DNA of 64,000 nucleotides, from NCBI RefSeq assembly GCF_002531575.1, contig NZ_NWTI01000022.1, positions 62,001-126,000 of the forward strand, in the 5' to 3' direction. Shown here one piece after another: positions 16,669 through 25,395 of this stretch. The notes below the pieces were generated by a model, which saw nothing but the letters and a program-made list of their open reading frames with translations, made no database searches and was not told where the DNA came from. The first letter of the stretch is position 1, and each line of letters starts with the position of its first letter. The stretch is from Bradyrhizobium sp. Y36 (GTDB taxonomy: Bacteria > Pseudomonadota > Alphaproteobacteria > Rhizobiales > Xanthobacteraceae). Both the position numbers and the translations under genes were made by a program.

Positions 16669-17579
16669 TGGCCGATCCCGATCTGCGCGATCTCGACGCC
16701 TTCGTGGCGGTTGCCCGCACCCGCAATTTCCGGCGGGCGGCGGTCGACATGCGCGTGTCCGTGTCGAGCCTCAGCCAGCGGCTGCGCGACCTGGAGGAGC
16801 GCCTTGGCGTCCGCCTGATGAACCGCACCACCCGCAGCGTCGCGCTGACCGAAGCGGGTGAGCTGCTGCTGTCCCGCGTCGGCCCGGCGCTTCGCGATGT
16901 CGGCGATGCCCTGAACCAGGTCCGCGGCCTTCGCGAGGTCGCCTCGGGCCGCCTGCGCATCAACGCACCGCCGCCGGCGGTCGATCTCGTGCTGGCGCCG
17001 ATGGTCGGTCCGTTTCTGGGCGCGCATCCGCAGATCGATCTCGACATCGTCTCCGAAAGCGGCTTCGTCGATATCGTCAGCGGCGGCTTCGACGCCGGCG
17101 TGCGCTATGGCGAGCATCTCGCGCAGGACATGGTGGCGGTCCCGCTCAGCGGCCCGCAGAGTTACGTCGTCGTCGCCTCGCCCGACTATCTCGCGCGCCG
17201 CGGCAGGCCGAAGCATCCGAAGGATCTGCTCGACCATGATTGCATCCGCGCGCGCTACTCGAGCGGCGTGATGCACGATCTGGAGTTCGAGAAAGCGGGC
17301 CATGTCGTCAAGGTCGATCCGCCCGCAAAGCTGATCTCGACCAATATGAACCTTGCGATGCGCGCCGCTCTCGACGGCGTCGGCATCTGGGCGACGCTCG
17401 ATGGTTATGTCGGCGAAGCCGTGAGGTCCGGTGCGCTGGTCAGCCTGATGGAAGATTGGTGTGAGCCGTTCCCGGGCCCATTCCTGTACTATCCGAGCCG
17501 GCGCCAGACGCCGCCGGCGCTGCGCGCGTTCATCGATTTCGTCGGCGATCGGCGCAAGCGCGAGACGCGCCGACAGTAG
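16668..17579 (+). CDS. LysR-family transcriptional regulator
   Basis: A 303-residue regulator. The N-terminal winged helix-turn-helix (LDAFVAVARTRNFRRAA, SSLSQRLRDLEERLG, RLMNRTTRSVALTEAG) is followed by a periplasmic-binding-protein-like effector domain. It belongs to the CrgA/DmlR-like group with NRTTRSV. Divergent orientation to the aldo/keto reductase suggests it controls that gene. The effector is unknown. Confidence 0.92.
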   Translation: MADPDLRDLDAFVAVARTRNFRRAAVDMRVSVSSLSQRLRDLEERLGVRLMNRTTRSVALTEAGELLLSRVGPALRDVGDALNQVRGLREVASGRLRINAPPPAVDLVLAPMVGPFLGAHPQIDLDIVSESGFVDIVSGGFDAGVRYGEHLAQDMVAVPLSGPQSYVVVASPDYLARRGRPKHPKDLLDHDCIRARYSSGVMHDLEFEKAGHVVKVDPPAKLISTNMNLAMRAALDGVGIWATLDGYVGEAVRSGALVSLMEDWCEPFPGPFLYYPSRRQTPPALRAFIDFVGDRRKRETRRQ

Positions 17580-17625
17580 TCTCTACGGGCAGGAGATGAC
17601 GTTGTGGCGCGCGAAAGCCGAGGCC

Positions 17626-18627
17626 TCAGAGCATGCTCGGCAGCACGCGATCCGGCGGCTTGTGGGCGTCGAGGAAGGTGCGGATGTTGATGATGACCTT
17701 CTCGCCCATCTCGACGCGGCCCTCGATCGTGGCCGAGCCCATATGGGGCATCAGCGTCACCTTGCCGGCCTTGGCGAGACGCACCAGCTTCGGGTTGACC
17801 GCGGGCTCGTGCTCGTAGACGTCGAGGCCGGCACCGGCGATCTCGCCGCCTTCGATCAGCTTGATCAGCGTGTCCTCGTCCGTCACCTCGCCACGCGCGG
17901 TGTTGACGATGTAGGCGTCTTTCCGGATCAGCTTCAGCCGCCGCGCCGAGAGCAGATGATAGGTCGCCGGCGTGTGCGGACAGTTCACCGAGATGATGTC
18001 CATCCGCGCCAGCATCTGGTCGAGGCTTTCCCAATAGGTCGCGCCAAGCTCTTCGGCGATCTTGGGCGCGACGGGACGGCGGTTGTGATAGTGGATCTGA
18101 AGGCCGAAGGCGCGGGCGCGGCGCGCCACCGCCTGACCGATGCGACCCATGCCGATGATGCCGAGGCGTTTCCCTCCGATGCGATGACCGAGCATCCAGG
18201 TCGGCGACCAGCCCGCCCAGGGCTTGCCTTCGGTCAGGATCGAGGCGCCTTCGATCATCCGCCTGGGCACGGCCAGGATCAGCGCCATGGTCATGTCGGC
18301 GGTGTCCTCGGTCAGGACCTTTGGCGTGTTGGTGACGGTGATGCCGCGGGCATGCGCGGCCTCGACGTCGATATTGTCGACGCCGTTGCCGAAATTGGCG
18401 ATCAGCCGCAGCTTGCAGTCGGGCTGGTTGACGATGTCGGCGCTGATATGGTCGGTGACGGTGGGAACCAGAACGTCGGCGGTGCGCGCGGCTTCCGCGA
18501 GCTGCTCGGCCGACATCGGCGTGTCCTCGAGATTGATCCGCGCGTCGAACAATTCGCGCATCCGCGTCTCGATCGAATCCGGCAGCTTGCGCGTCACGAC
18601 GACGAGGGGCTTTTTCTTCACCGACAT
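17626..18627 (-). CDS. D-2-hydroxyacid dehydrogenase (glyoxylate/D-glycerate type)
   Basis: A 333-residue NAD(P)-dependent D-2-hydroxyacid dehydrogenase that probably reduces glyoxylate or hydroxypyruvate. The nucleotide loop GMGRIGQAVARRA is present and so are the catalytic Arg (NTARGEV), Glu (DVYEHEP) and His (MPHMGSAT). The whole chain matches the GyaR/GhrB-like group in length and order. It stands alone on the minus strand, with no operon partner. Confidence 0.92.
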   Translation of the reverse strand: MSVKKKPLVVVTRKLPDSIETRMRELFDARINLEDTPMSAEQLAEAARTADVLVPTVTDHISADIVNQPDCKLRLIANFGNGVDNIDVEAAHARGITVTNTPKVLTEDTADMTMALILAVPRRMIEGASILTEGKPWAGWSPTWMLGHRIGGKRLGIIGMGRIGQAVARRARAFGLQIHYHNRRPVAPKIAEELGATYWESLDQMLARMDIISVNCPHTPATYHLLSARRLKLIRKDAYIVNTARGEVTDEDTLIKLIEGGEIAGAGLDVYEHEPAVNPKLVRLAKAGKVTLMPHMGSATIEGRVEMGEKVIINIRTFLDAHKPPDRVLPSML

Positions 18628-18751
18628 GTCCTGCTCTCATGAGGCGTCGCAGGCCGCCTCTGTCGCCAAAGGTCGGTCGTTGAGGCCTCATTAACCCGGT
18701 TGTTCGACACTGCCCTTGCCGTGTCCGTCCCCGGCGTTTCCTTCAAGCTCT

Positions 18752-18778
18752 CCCGAGATTTCCGGCCGGAAAATCGGG
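18752..18778. repeat. Near-perfect palindrome in a 325-bp divergent gap
   Basis: The core TTTCCGGCCGGAAA (18759-18772) is a perfect 14-bp palindrome. Arms CCCGA and TCGGG extend it with a one-base bulge. It lies in the gap (18628-18952) between the divergent dehydrogenase and SH3-protein genes. It could be an operator or an RNA hairpin. I see nothing else in this gap, which contains no convincing small gene. Confidence 0.5.
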
Positions 18779-18952
18779 GCAAACTGGTTGTTCAAGTGCC
18801 CGTCCTCTCTAGCAGAAGGCCGGGCCAAGACAAGAACCACGGGTTTAAGGCTTTGGGAACACCCGCGTGGGGCGGGAAAGGGCTGACGCGGCAGGTTTTG
18901 GATTTTGGAGTGAGGACCCGGCTCGGCCGGGTCGTCGACGGGAGACGGGTTG

Positions 18953-19483
18953 ATGGCGTTGGGGCGTTTTTGTTCGGTGATGGCGCTCGTTTGCACCTGG
19001 TTGAGCGCCTCGGTCGGCCCCTCGCATTCGGCCAAGGACAGCACTCCGCAGACCGCCAGCGGCCTGCCGGTGCCGCGCTACGTCAGCCTCAAATCGGATC
19101 ACGTCAACGTCCGCGCCGGCCCGACCAAGGACAATGACGTGGCCTGGGTCTATACCCGCGCCGGCCTGCCGGTCGAAATTACCGCCGAGTTCGAGAACTG
19201 GCGCCGGGTGCGCGATTCCGAGGGCGCCGAAGGCTGGGTCTATCACTCCCTGCTCTCGGGCCGCCGCACCGCGGTCGTCACCATGAAGCACAAGGACGAA
19301 CTCGCCCCGATCTATGACCGCGCCGATCCCGACAGCGCGGTGGCGGCAAAGCTCCAGGCCGGGGTCGTCACGCAGGTGAAGAAGTGCACTGCAAACTGGT
19401 GCCGCGTCACCGGCAACGGCTTCGATGGCTGGATCCAGCAGGAACGCCTCTGGGGCGTTTATTCGGACGAGCAGGTCAACTGA
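18953..19483 (+). CDS. Exported bacterial SH3-domain protein
   Basis: A 176-residue secreted protein: an N-terminal signal peptide (MALGRFCSVMALVCTWLSA, cleaved near SHSA) followed by two SH3-like modules. The first contains LKSDHVNVRAGPTKDNDVAW, the typical opening of a bacterial SH3 domain; the second contains the CTANWCRVTG pair of cysteines. Such domains usually bind cell-wall peptides. The start at ATG 18953 has GGAG 8 bases upstream; a TTG immediately before it is less likely. Confidence 0.85.
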   Translation: MALGRFCSVMALVCTWLSASVGPSHSAKDSTPQTASGLPVPRYVSLKSDHVNVRAGPTKDNDVAWVYTRAGLPVEITAEFENWRRVRDSEGAEGWVYHSLLSGRRTAVVTMKHKDELAPIYDRADPDSAVAAKLQAGVVTQVKKCTANWCRVTGNGFDGWIQQERLWGVYSDEQVN

Positions 19484-19522
19484 CGCCGCAGGCGTCATCC
19501 CGGGATGACGGCGCAAAACGAC

Positions 19523-19550
19523 GATGGCCGGGGCTAAGCCCGGCCATGAC
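19523..19550. repeat. Short palindrome of the GGCCGGG...CCCGGCC family
   Basis: GATGGCCGGGG-CTAAG-CCCGGCCATGAC forms a hairpin between the convergent SH3 and irr genes. It is a half-copy of the dispersed element seen at 43690, 61940 and, in related form, 22255 and 60127. Confidence 0.6.
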
Positions 19551-19577
19551 GATCAATTCAGTGATTTCAGGCTGATC

Positions 19578-20069
19578 TCAGCGCTTCTTGCGCAGGCGCA
19601 CGACCATGTCGATGCGCGCGATCTCGTACCCCTCCGGCACCTCCGGCATCTTGGACAGCGCCAGATGCGGATCCTCGATATCGACCAGCTCATGGCTGTT
19701 CTCGAGGTAGTAGTGGTGGTGGGTGGTGACGTTGGTGTCGAAATAGGTCTTGGTACCGTCGACGCTGACCTGGCGCAGCAGGCCGGCATCGGTCAGCTGG
19801 TTCAGCGTGTTGTAGACGGTCGCCAGCGACACCGGGACCTTGGCCAGGGTCGCTTCCTCGTAAAGCATTTCAGCCGTCAGGTGACGCGCACCCTTGCCGA
19901 ACAGCAGCCAACCGAGCGCCATGCGCTGGCGCGTCGGACGGAGCCCGGCGGACTGGAGCATTTCGTTGACATCGTGCCAGGGGCAGCCGGTCAAAGCCGG
20001 CTGGCGGCCGGACAGGAGGGCCGCGGCGTGGACGTCGTCGTCGTGATGGGGCGCGGTATTCTCGCTCAT
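19578..20069 (-). CDS. irr: Iron response regulator Irr (Fur family)
   Basis: A 163-residue regulator of haem synthesis and iron genes in rhizobia. The haem regulatory motif GCPWHD near residue 29 gives haem-dependent degradation, and the His cluster TTHHHYYLENSH is the second haem site. The winged-helix DNA-binding region (PTRQRMALGWLLF, VSLATVYNTLNQL) is Fur-like. Start and length equal those known for Bradyrhizobium Irr. The 372-bp gap to fabA upstream contains candidate Fur and Irr sites. Confidence 0.97.
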   Translation of the reverse strand: MSENTAPHHDDDVHAAALLSGRQPALTGCPWHDVNEMLQSAGLRPTRQRMALGWLLFGKGARHLTAEMLYEEATLAKVPVSLATVYNTLNQLTDAGLLRQVSVDGTKTYFDTNVTTHHHYYLENSHELVDIEDPHLALSKMPEVPEGYEIARIDMVVRLRKKR

Positions 20070-20123
20070 TTCCAGATTTCGGGCACGCGTGAACAATATC
20101 TCTCCGCAATATAGGAAGAGAAA

Positions 20124-20146
20124 GATGCAGATGCAAGTTTCTCGCA
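20124..20146 (-). promoter_or_regulatory. Candidate Fur-binding direct repeats of the irr promoter
   Basis: Read on the minus strand: TGCGAG, five bases, then TGCATC TGCATC. Three imperfect direct-repeat hexamers have been described as the Fur-binding element of the Bradyrhizobium irr promoter, and this matches in position (about 55 to 77 bp before the irr ATG) and form. A fur gene is present at 53 kb in the same window. Confidence 0.6.
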
Positions 20147-20163
20147 ACTAGAGAGGTTCTAAT
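20147..20163. promoter_or_regulatory. Imperfect iron-control-element-like inverted repeat
   Basis: ACTAGAGAGGTTCTAAT resembles the Irr-binding element (TTTAGAA...TTCTAAA): the right arm TTCTAA is intact and the left arm keeps TAGA. It abuts the Fur-like repeats in the irr-fabA gap. This suggests Irr may feed back on irr or act on fabA. No other feature is clear in the remaining 278 bases before fabA. Confidence 0.35.
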
Positions 20164-20441
20164 CAGCCTTGAAGGTTCTGAGCAGTCTTGGAACCGAGCC
20201 CGGATCGCGTCATTTTACCTTCATGGATGCGCTTTGCCACCCGAAAAGGCCTGTGTTAGAGAGCGCGCGGTTCCGCTTAGCCGATTTTGGCGCAGCCGGG
20301 CATGGAGGCCCGGTCGGCAGTCCATCCGGGGCATGCGGGAGCCGCGCCTGACGGTGGCAATCGGCGTTGCTCTCCGACCGAGACGGGGCCCATTTTCGCC
20401 AAAAAACGCCGCTCAACCGGAATTCAAACAGAGGCTCGTGC

Positions 20442-20963
20442 ATGCTGAACAGGCGCAACGGTTACGAATACGAAGATCTGCTGGCCTGCGCTCGCGGCGA
20501 GATGTTCGGCCCGGGCAATGCCCAGCTGCCGCTGCCGCCGATGCTGATGTTCGACCGCATCACCGAGATCAACGACGATGGCGGCGAGTTCGGCAAGGGG
20601 CTGGTGCGTGCCGAGCTCGACGTGAAGCCCGATCTCTGGTTCTTCGGCTGCCACTTCAAGAACGATCCGGTGATGCCCGGCTGCCTCGGCCTCGACGCGC
20701 TGTGGCAAATGGTCGGCTTCTATCTGGGCTGGACCGGGGGCGAAGGTCGCGGTCGCGCGCTCGGTCTGAACGAGCTGAAGTTCAGCGGCCAGGTACTGCC
20801 CGAGGCGCGCAAGGTTGTGTACAACGTCGATATCAAACGCGTGATGCGTTCAAAGCTGGTGCTCGGTATCGCCGACGGGTGGCTTTCGGTCGATGACCAG
20901 ATTATTTATCGCGCCAAGGACCTGAAGGTCGGCCTGTTCAAGCAGGGCACGAGCCTGGGCTGA
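20442..20963 (+). CDS. fabA: 3-hydroxydecanoyl-ACP dehydratase/isomerase
   Basis: A 173-residue enzyme that dehydrates 3-hydroxydecanoyl-ACP and isomerises trans-2 to cis-3-decenoyl-ACP, the branch point to unsaturated fatty acids. Catalytic His in FFGCHFKNDPVMPG and Asp in LGLDALWQ correspond to E. coli His70 and Asp84. The start at 20442 gives the usual length; the frame is open earlier, but those 25 codons are not family sequence. It heads fabA-fabB-fabI. Confidence 0.96.
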   Translation: MLNRRNGYEYEDLLACARGEMFGPGNAQLPLPPMLMFDRITEINDDGGEFGKGLVRAELDVKPDLWFFGCHFKNDPVMPGCLGLDALWQMVGFYLGWTGGEGRGRALGLNELKFSGQVLPEARKVVYNVDIKRVMRSKLVLGIADGWLSVDDQIIYRAKDLKVGLFKQGTSLG

Positions 20964-21018
20964 GCGCATCATCACGTAGACAAAGAGCAAAGAAGACAAC
21001 GAGCAGGGCGAGGCTGTC

Positions 21019-22242
21019 ATGAGGCGGGTTGTGGTCACCGGGATGGGCATCGTCTCGTCGATCGGAAACAACACCCAGGAAGTGCTTGCGAGCCTTCACG
21101 AGGCGAAGTCGGGCATTTCTCGGGCTGAGAAATATGCCGAGCTCGGTTTTCGTTCGCAGGTGCAAGGCGCACCGACGCTCGATCCCGCGACGGTGGTCGA
21201 CCGTCGCGCCATGCGTTTCCTCGGCCAGGGCGCGGCGTGGAATCACGTCGCGATGGAGCAGGCGATTCAGGACTCCGGTCTGAGCCCTGAGGAAGTCTCC
21301 AACATCCGCACCGGCATCATCATGGGCTCCGGCGGTCCCTCGGCACGCACCATCGTCGAATCCGCCGACATCACCCGCACCAAGGGCCCGAAGCGCGTCG
21401 GTCCGTTTGCAGTGCCGAAGGCGATGTCGTCCACGGCCTCCGCGACGCTTGCGACCTGGTTCAAGATCAAGGGCGTGAACTACTCGATCTCCTCGGCTTG
21501 CGCGACCTCGAACCATTGCGTCGGCAATGCCTATGAGACGATCCAGATCGGCAAGCAGGACGTTATTTTCGCCGGCGGCTGCGAAGAGCTGGACTGGTCG
21601 CTGTCGGTGCTGTTCGACGCCATGGGCGCGATGTCCTCGAAGTACAACGACACGCCGGCCACGGCCTCGCGTCCCTATGACGTCAATCGTGACGGCTTCG
21701 TCATCGCCGGCGGCGCCGGCGTGCTGGTGCTGGAAGAGCTCGAGCATGCCAAGGCGCGCGGCGCCCGCATCTACGGCGAGATCGTCGGTTACGGTGCGAC
21801 CTCGGACGGCTACGACATGGTGGCGCCCTCGGGCGAAGGTGCCGAGCGCTGCATGCGCATGGCGATGTCGACGGTGAAGACCAAGGTCGACTACATCAAT
21901 CCGCATGCGACCTCGACGCCGGCCGGCGATCCCCCGGAGATCGATGCTCTCCGCCGCGTGTTCGGTGCCGGCGAAAAATGCCCGCCGATCTCGGCAACCA
22001 AGGCGCTGACCGGCCATTCGCTGGGCGCGACCGGCGTGCAGGAGGCGATCTACTCGCTGCTGATGATGAACAACGGCTTCATCTGCGAGAGCGCCCATAT
22101 CCAGGAGCTCGACCCTGTGTTCGCCGACATGCCGATCGTGCGCAAGCGCATCGACAACGTGAAGATCGGCACCGTGCTGTCGAATTCGTTCGGCTTCGGC
22201 GGCACCAATGCCACGCTGGTGTTCAGCCGGATGGATGTGTGA
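21019..22242 (+). CDS. fabB: Beta-ketoacyl-ACP synthase I
   Basis: A 407-residue condensing enzyme that elongates cis-3-decenoyl-ACP made by FabA. The catalytic Cys is in SACATSNHC, and the two His lie in INPHATSTPAGD and KALTGHSLGA: the Cys-His-His triad of KAS I/II enzymes. Pairing with fabA 55 bp upstream identifies it as FabB rather than FabF. Confidence 0.95.
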   Translation: MRRVVVTGMGIVSSIGNNTQEVLASLHEAKSGISRAEKYAELGFRSQVQGAPTLDPATVVDRRAMRFLGQGAAWNHVAMEQAIQDSGLSPEEVSNIRTGIIMGSGGPSARTIVESADITRTKGPKRVGPFAVPKAMSSTASATLATWFKIKGVNYSISSACATSNHCVGNAYETIQIGKQDVIFAGGCEELDWSLSVLFDAMGAMSSKYNDTPATASRPYDVNRDGFVIAGGAGVLVLEELEHAKARGARIYGEIVGYGATSDGYDMVAPSGEGAERCMRMAMSTVKTKVDYINPHATSTPAGDPPEIDALRRVFGAGEKCPPISATKALTGHSLGATGVQEAIYSLLMMNNGFICESAHIQELDPVFADMPIVRKRIDNVKIGTVLSNSFGFGGTNATLVFSRMDV

Positions 22243-22254
22243 GGCCAGCACGCT

Positions 22255-22354
22255 GTCATGCCCCGGCTTGACCGGGGCATCCAGTACGCTGCGGCCTCTC
22301 GACCTAGCACAGCTGTCTCGGAATACTGGATGCCCCGCCTTCGCGGGGCATGAC
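22255..22354. repeat. Composite intergenic palindromic repeat
   Basis: Two hairpins, ATGCCCCGGCTTGACCGGGGCAT and ATGCCCCGCCTTCGCGGGGCAT (given as stem-loop-stem), face each other. They are bounded internally by CCAGTA and TACTGG, so the whole 100-bp unit is also a large inverted repeat. Its structure is shared with 60127-60223. It lies between fabB and fabI and may affect their relative mRNA levels. Confidence 0.75.
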
Positions 22355-22379
22355 CTCGGAATAATGGAGTTACGAGGCA

Positions 22380-23177
22380 ATGGAAGGTTTGATGAAGGGC
22401 AAGCGCGGTCTGATCATGGGCATCGCCAATGATCATTCGATCGCCTGGGGCATGGCCAAGACGCTGCATGCGCATGGTGCCGAGCTGGCCTTCACCTTCC
22501 AGGGCGAAGCCCTCGGCAAGCGTGTCAAGCCGCTGGCGGAGCAGCTCGGCGTGGATCTGGTGCTGCCCTGCGACGTCGAGGACATCGCCAGCGTCGATGC
22601 GACCTTCGAGGTGCTTCGCGAAAAATGGGGCAAGCTCGACTTCGTCATCCACGCCATCGGCTTTGCCGACAAGAACGAGCTGAAGGGCCGCTACGCCGAC
22701 ACCAGCCGCGAGAATTTTTCGCGCACCATGGTGATCTCCTGCTTCTCGTTCACGGAGGTCGCAAAACGCGCCGCCGAGCTGATGACCGACGGCGGCAGCA
22801 TGATCACGCTGACCTTCGGCGCCTCCGAGCGATCGATGCCGAACTACAACGTGATGGGCGTCGCCAAGGCGGCGCTGGAAGCCTCGGTGCGTTATCTCGC
22901 CTCCGATTTCGGACCGCGCGGCATCCGCGTCAACGCGATCTCCGCAGGTCCCATCCGCACGCTCGCAGGCTCCGGCATCGGCGAGGCGCGCGCGATGTTC
23001 GCCTTCATGCAGAAGCATTCGCCGCTTCGCCGGGGCGTCACGCTCGAAGAGCTCGGCGGCTCGGCGCTGTACCTGCTGTCCGATCTGTCCGGCGGCGTGA
23101 CCGGCGAGATTCATTACGTCGATTCCGGCTACAACATCGTTCTGATGCCGCGGCCGGACGATTTGAAGGCCGAATAG
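22380..23177 (+). CDS. fabI: Enoyl-ACP reductase FabI
   Basis: A 265-residue NADH-dependent enoyl-ACP reductase of the short-chain dehydrogenase fold, the last step of each fatty-acid elongation cycle. The opening GLIMGIANDHSIAWG is the cofactor loop, and the catalytic Tyr and Lys lie in PNYNVMGVAKAALEAS. An alternative ATG at 22392 has a better-spaced GGAAGG; both give a functional enzyme. It is the target class of triclosan. Confidence 0.94.
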   Translation: MEGLMKGKRGLIMGIANDHSIAWGMAKTLHAHGAELAFTFQGEALGKRVKPLAEQLGVDLVLPCDVEDIASVDATFEVLREKWGKLDFVIHAIGFADKNELKGRYADTSRENFSRTMVISCFSFTEVAKRAAELMTDGGSMITLTFGASERSMPNYNVMGVAKAALEASVRYLASDFGPRGIRVNAISAGPIRTLAGSGIGEARAMFAFMQKHSPLRRGVTLEELGGSALYLLSDLSGGVTGEIHYVDSGYNIVLMPRPDDLKAE

Positions 23178-23183
23178 GCTTCC

Positions 23184-23271
23184 GTAGCCCGGATGAAGCG
23201 CAGCGAAATCCGGGACAGGCTCATCCACTGATCCGATCGCCCCGGATTGCGCTGCGCTCCATCCGGGCTAC
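23184..23271. repeat. Intergenic inverted repeat, GTAGCCCGGAT family
   Basis: GTAGCCCGGATGAAGCGCAG on the left and CTGCGCTCCATCCGGGCTAC on the right are near-perfect inverted copies around a short spacer. A related, more decayed copy lies at 31702-31776. It sits downstream of fabI. Confidence 0.7.
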
Positions 23272-23384
23272 TGGCCTTTCCTCCCGCCCCACGATCATGG
23301 GGCTGACTCGCCGATAGAACCGTGCTTGGTGCTCCGCGGTGGCGCCGCAGGCTTGTATCTTCCTGCGGTGCGGGAGGGGTGATC

Positions 23385-25379
23385 GTGCCAAGGCTGCATG
23401 CGATGTGCCGCGCGAGCGCGCTGGCGTCCGTTGCGGGCGCGATGCTGCTGTGCGGCGGTTCGCGTGCCCAGGCGCAGTCGGCGATCTGGGACACGACCCT
23501 CTCCAACACAAACTGGTACGTCCCGACGGCGCAACTGCTGGCCTACGCGTCGCCCAAGACCGGTTTCTCCAACCCGGTCCCGATCGGCGACCAGACCCTG
23601 TGGTCGCTCGCGACCGCGACCAATGGCGCGTTCACGGGAACGAGCGTTGCGCAGCTCAAGATCGGGCCCGCGCTTCTGACCGATACCTCGACCATCCAAG
23701 GCTTCGTCACCACGGCGGGGCAGATCACGATGCTGTTCACGCCGACCGCCGGCGGCGCAGCGACGGTTGGTCTCGGACACATGAGGACCGTGGGTGGCGT
23801 GACGTCGATGGAGATGCAGATGATCACGGGCGACAGCGTGCTCGTGACTCATTGGGCCTACATGCTTCCCTACGATCCCGCGACCTTCACGCCGCCGGCT
23901 TCGCAGCCCGTGCCCGCCAACTCCGTGCCGCAATGGGCGTGGACCTCGGGCACGCCGTGGCGGATCACGAGCAATTCCTTGTTCGGCACCTCCGCGCCCG
24001 GCCGCTTCGTCATCACGAACTACCAGAACGGATATTTCTGGGGCGCGGGTGTCGCACCCGCGGGCAGCAATGCCGCCAACTTCACGCTGCTGGGATCTGT
24101 GACGCCGGAGGGCAACGTGCTTTTCAACACGCTCTCGAAGGGCACGCTCGCCAGCCTCTATGGCGCGGCCAGCGGCGACGCCTCGGGTGCGCAGATGCTC
24201 GTCAGCACCTATGATCTCTCCGGCAATCCGACCGGCGGCATCGCCGCTCTCTCCCTGGTCCGCCCCTATGCCGAGACACTTCAGGCGCAGAACAGCCGCG
24301 TGGGCTTGGGGGCGGCCGACATGCTCTATCGCTTGTCGGCGACCTCGCTCGGCTGGACCGGCAGCATGGCGTCAGGCTTCACGACGCTCGATAATCTCAG
24401 CGGGTCCGGTCTCGTCAATGCGGTCAACCAGACCTTGCCCGTTCTCACCGGTGCAGCATCGCAGGCGACCTATGCCACGCAGCGCGTCTTCCAGCAGACG
24501 ATGGCGGGGCGACTGGACGATATGCTGGGGCTGAATGCCGGCATCACGCCCGAGCGACATTTCTGGATGAAGCCGCTCGGCGGCAGCACTCGGCAGAGCG
24601 GTGTCGATGGCGTCCCCGGTTATAATGCCTCCGGCGGCGGCATTGCGGTCGGTGCGGACGCGACGATCTCCGCGCGCGCAATGCTCGGCGGCGTGTTCGC
24701 CTATTCGCATCAAGCGATCACCGGCAGCGACAACGCCGTCCCGAACCGACTGGCCATCGATTCCTATACTGCGGGTCTCTACGGCGCTTATGCACTCGGT
24801 CATGGCATCCAGCTCGATGGCCAGCTCGACGGCGCATTGAACGAGAATGGCGGGAGCCGCTCGCTGACCTTCATCAGCAGCACGGCTGCGGCCGGCTATC
24901 GCTCATACAGCGGCCATGCGGGCGCCGGCCTCCGCAAGCTGATTCCGATCGAGCCGGGGCTTATGATCGCGCCGTCGCTGCGGCTGGACTATGGCCAGGT
25001 TCGCTCGCCCGCCTATCAGGAGGGCGGCGCGGGTGGCTTCAGCCTCAACGTGGATTCGCAGACCTATCGCGAGCTGACGCTGACGGCAGGATTGAAGAGC
25101 GCCTACCAGATCACCAAGCAGGTCCATCTCACCGGCGAGATCGGCGTCGGCTACAACACGTTGAGCCAGGGACTGCAGATCAAGTCGGCGTTTGCCGGCG
25201 GCGGCGATGGCTTCGTCACCAACGGCCTTGCGCTATCGCCCTGGATCTACTCGACCGCGCTGGGCCTCGTCGCGGCCGACGGCAAGGGGTTCGATCTCGG
25301 GCTCCGCTACGGTGTTGCCGCGACATCCTCCGGGCTGCTTCAGCAGTCCGGGCTCGCCGTCCTGAAGATCAGGCTGTAG
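23385..25379 (+). CDS. Autotransporter-like outer-membrane beta-barrel protein
   Basis: A 664-residue exported protein. It begins with a signal peptide (VPRLHAMCRASALASVAGAM, cleaved after RAQAQ). The first 380 residues are Ser/Thr/Gly-rich with no repeat type I recognise. The last 260 or so residues look like an autotransporter beta domain, starting HFWMKPLGGSTRQSG with alternating hydrophobic strands. It ends KIRL, whereas classical barrels end in Phe. The GTG start at 23385 has GGAGG 7 bases upstream; an ATG at 23403 is an alternative. The passenger half has no known domain, so its surface role is unknown. Confidence 0.75.
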   Translation: MPRLHAMCRASALASVAGAMLLCGGSRAQAQSAIWDTTLSNTNWYVPTAQLLAYASPKTGFSNPVPIGDQTLWSLATATNGAFTGTSVAQLKIGPALLTDTSTIQGFVTTAGQITMLFTPTAGGAATVGLGHMRTVGGVTSMEMQMITGDSVLVTHWAYMLPYDPATFTPPASQPVPANSVPQWAWTSGTPWRITSNSLFGTSAPGRFVITNYQNGYFWGAGVAPAGSNAANFTLLGSVTPEGNVLFNTLSKGTLASLYGAASGDASGAQMLVSTYDLSGNPTGGIAALSLVRPYAETLQAQNSRVGLGAADMLYRLSATSLGWTGSMASGFTTLDNLSGSGLVNAVNQTLPVLTGAASQATYATQRVFQQTMAGRLDDMLGLNAGITPERHFWMKPLGGSTRQSGVDGVPGYNASGGGIAVGADATISARAMLGGVFAYSHQAITGSDNAVPNRLAIDSYTAGLYGAYALGHGIQLDGQLDGALNENGGSRSLTFISSTAAAGYRSYSGHAGAGLRKLIPIEPGLMIAPSLRLDYGQVRSPAYQEGGAGGFSLNVDSQTYRELTLTAGLKSAYQITKQVHLTGEIGVGYNTLSQGLQIKSAFAGGGDGFVTNGLALSPWIYSTALGLVAADGKGFDLGLRYGVAATSSGLLQQSGLAVLKIRL

Positions 25380-25395
25380 GCGCCGCGGGACGGCT

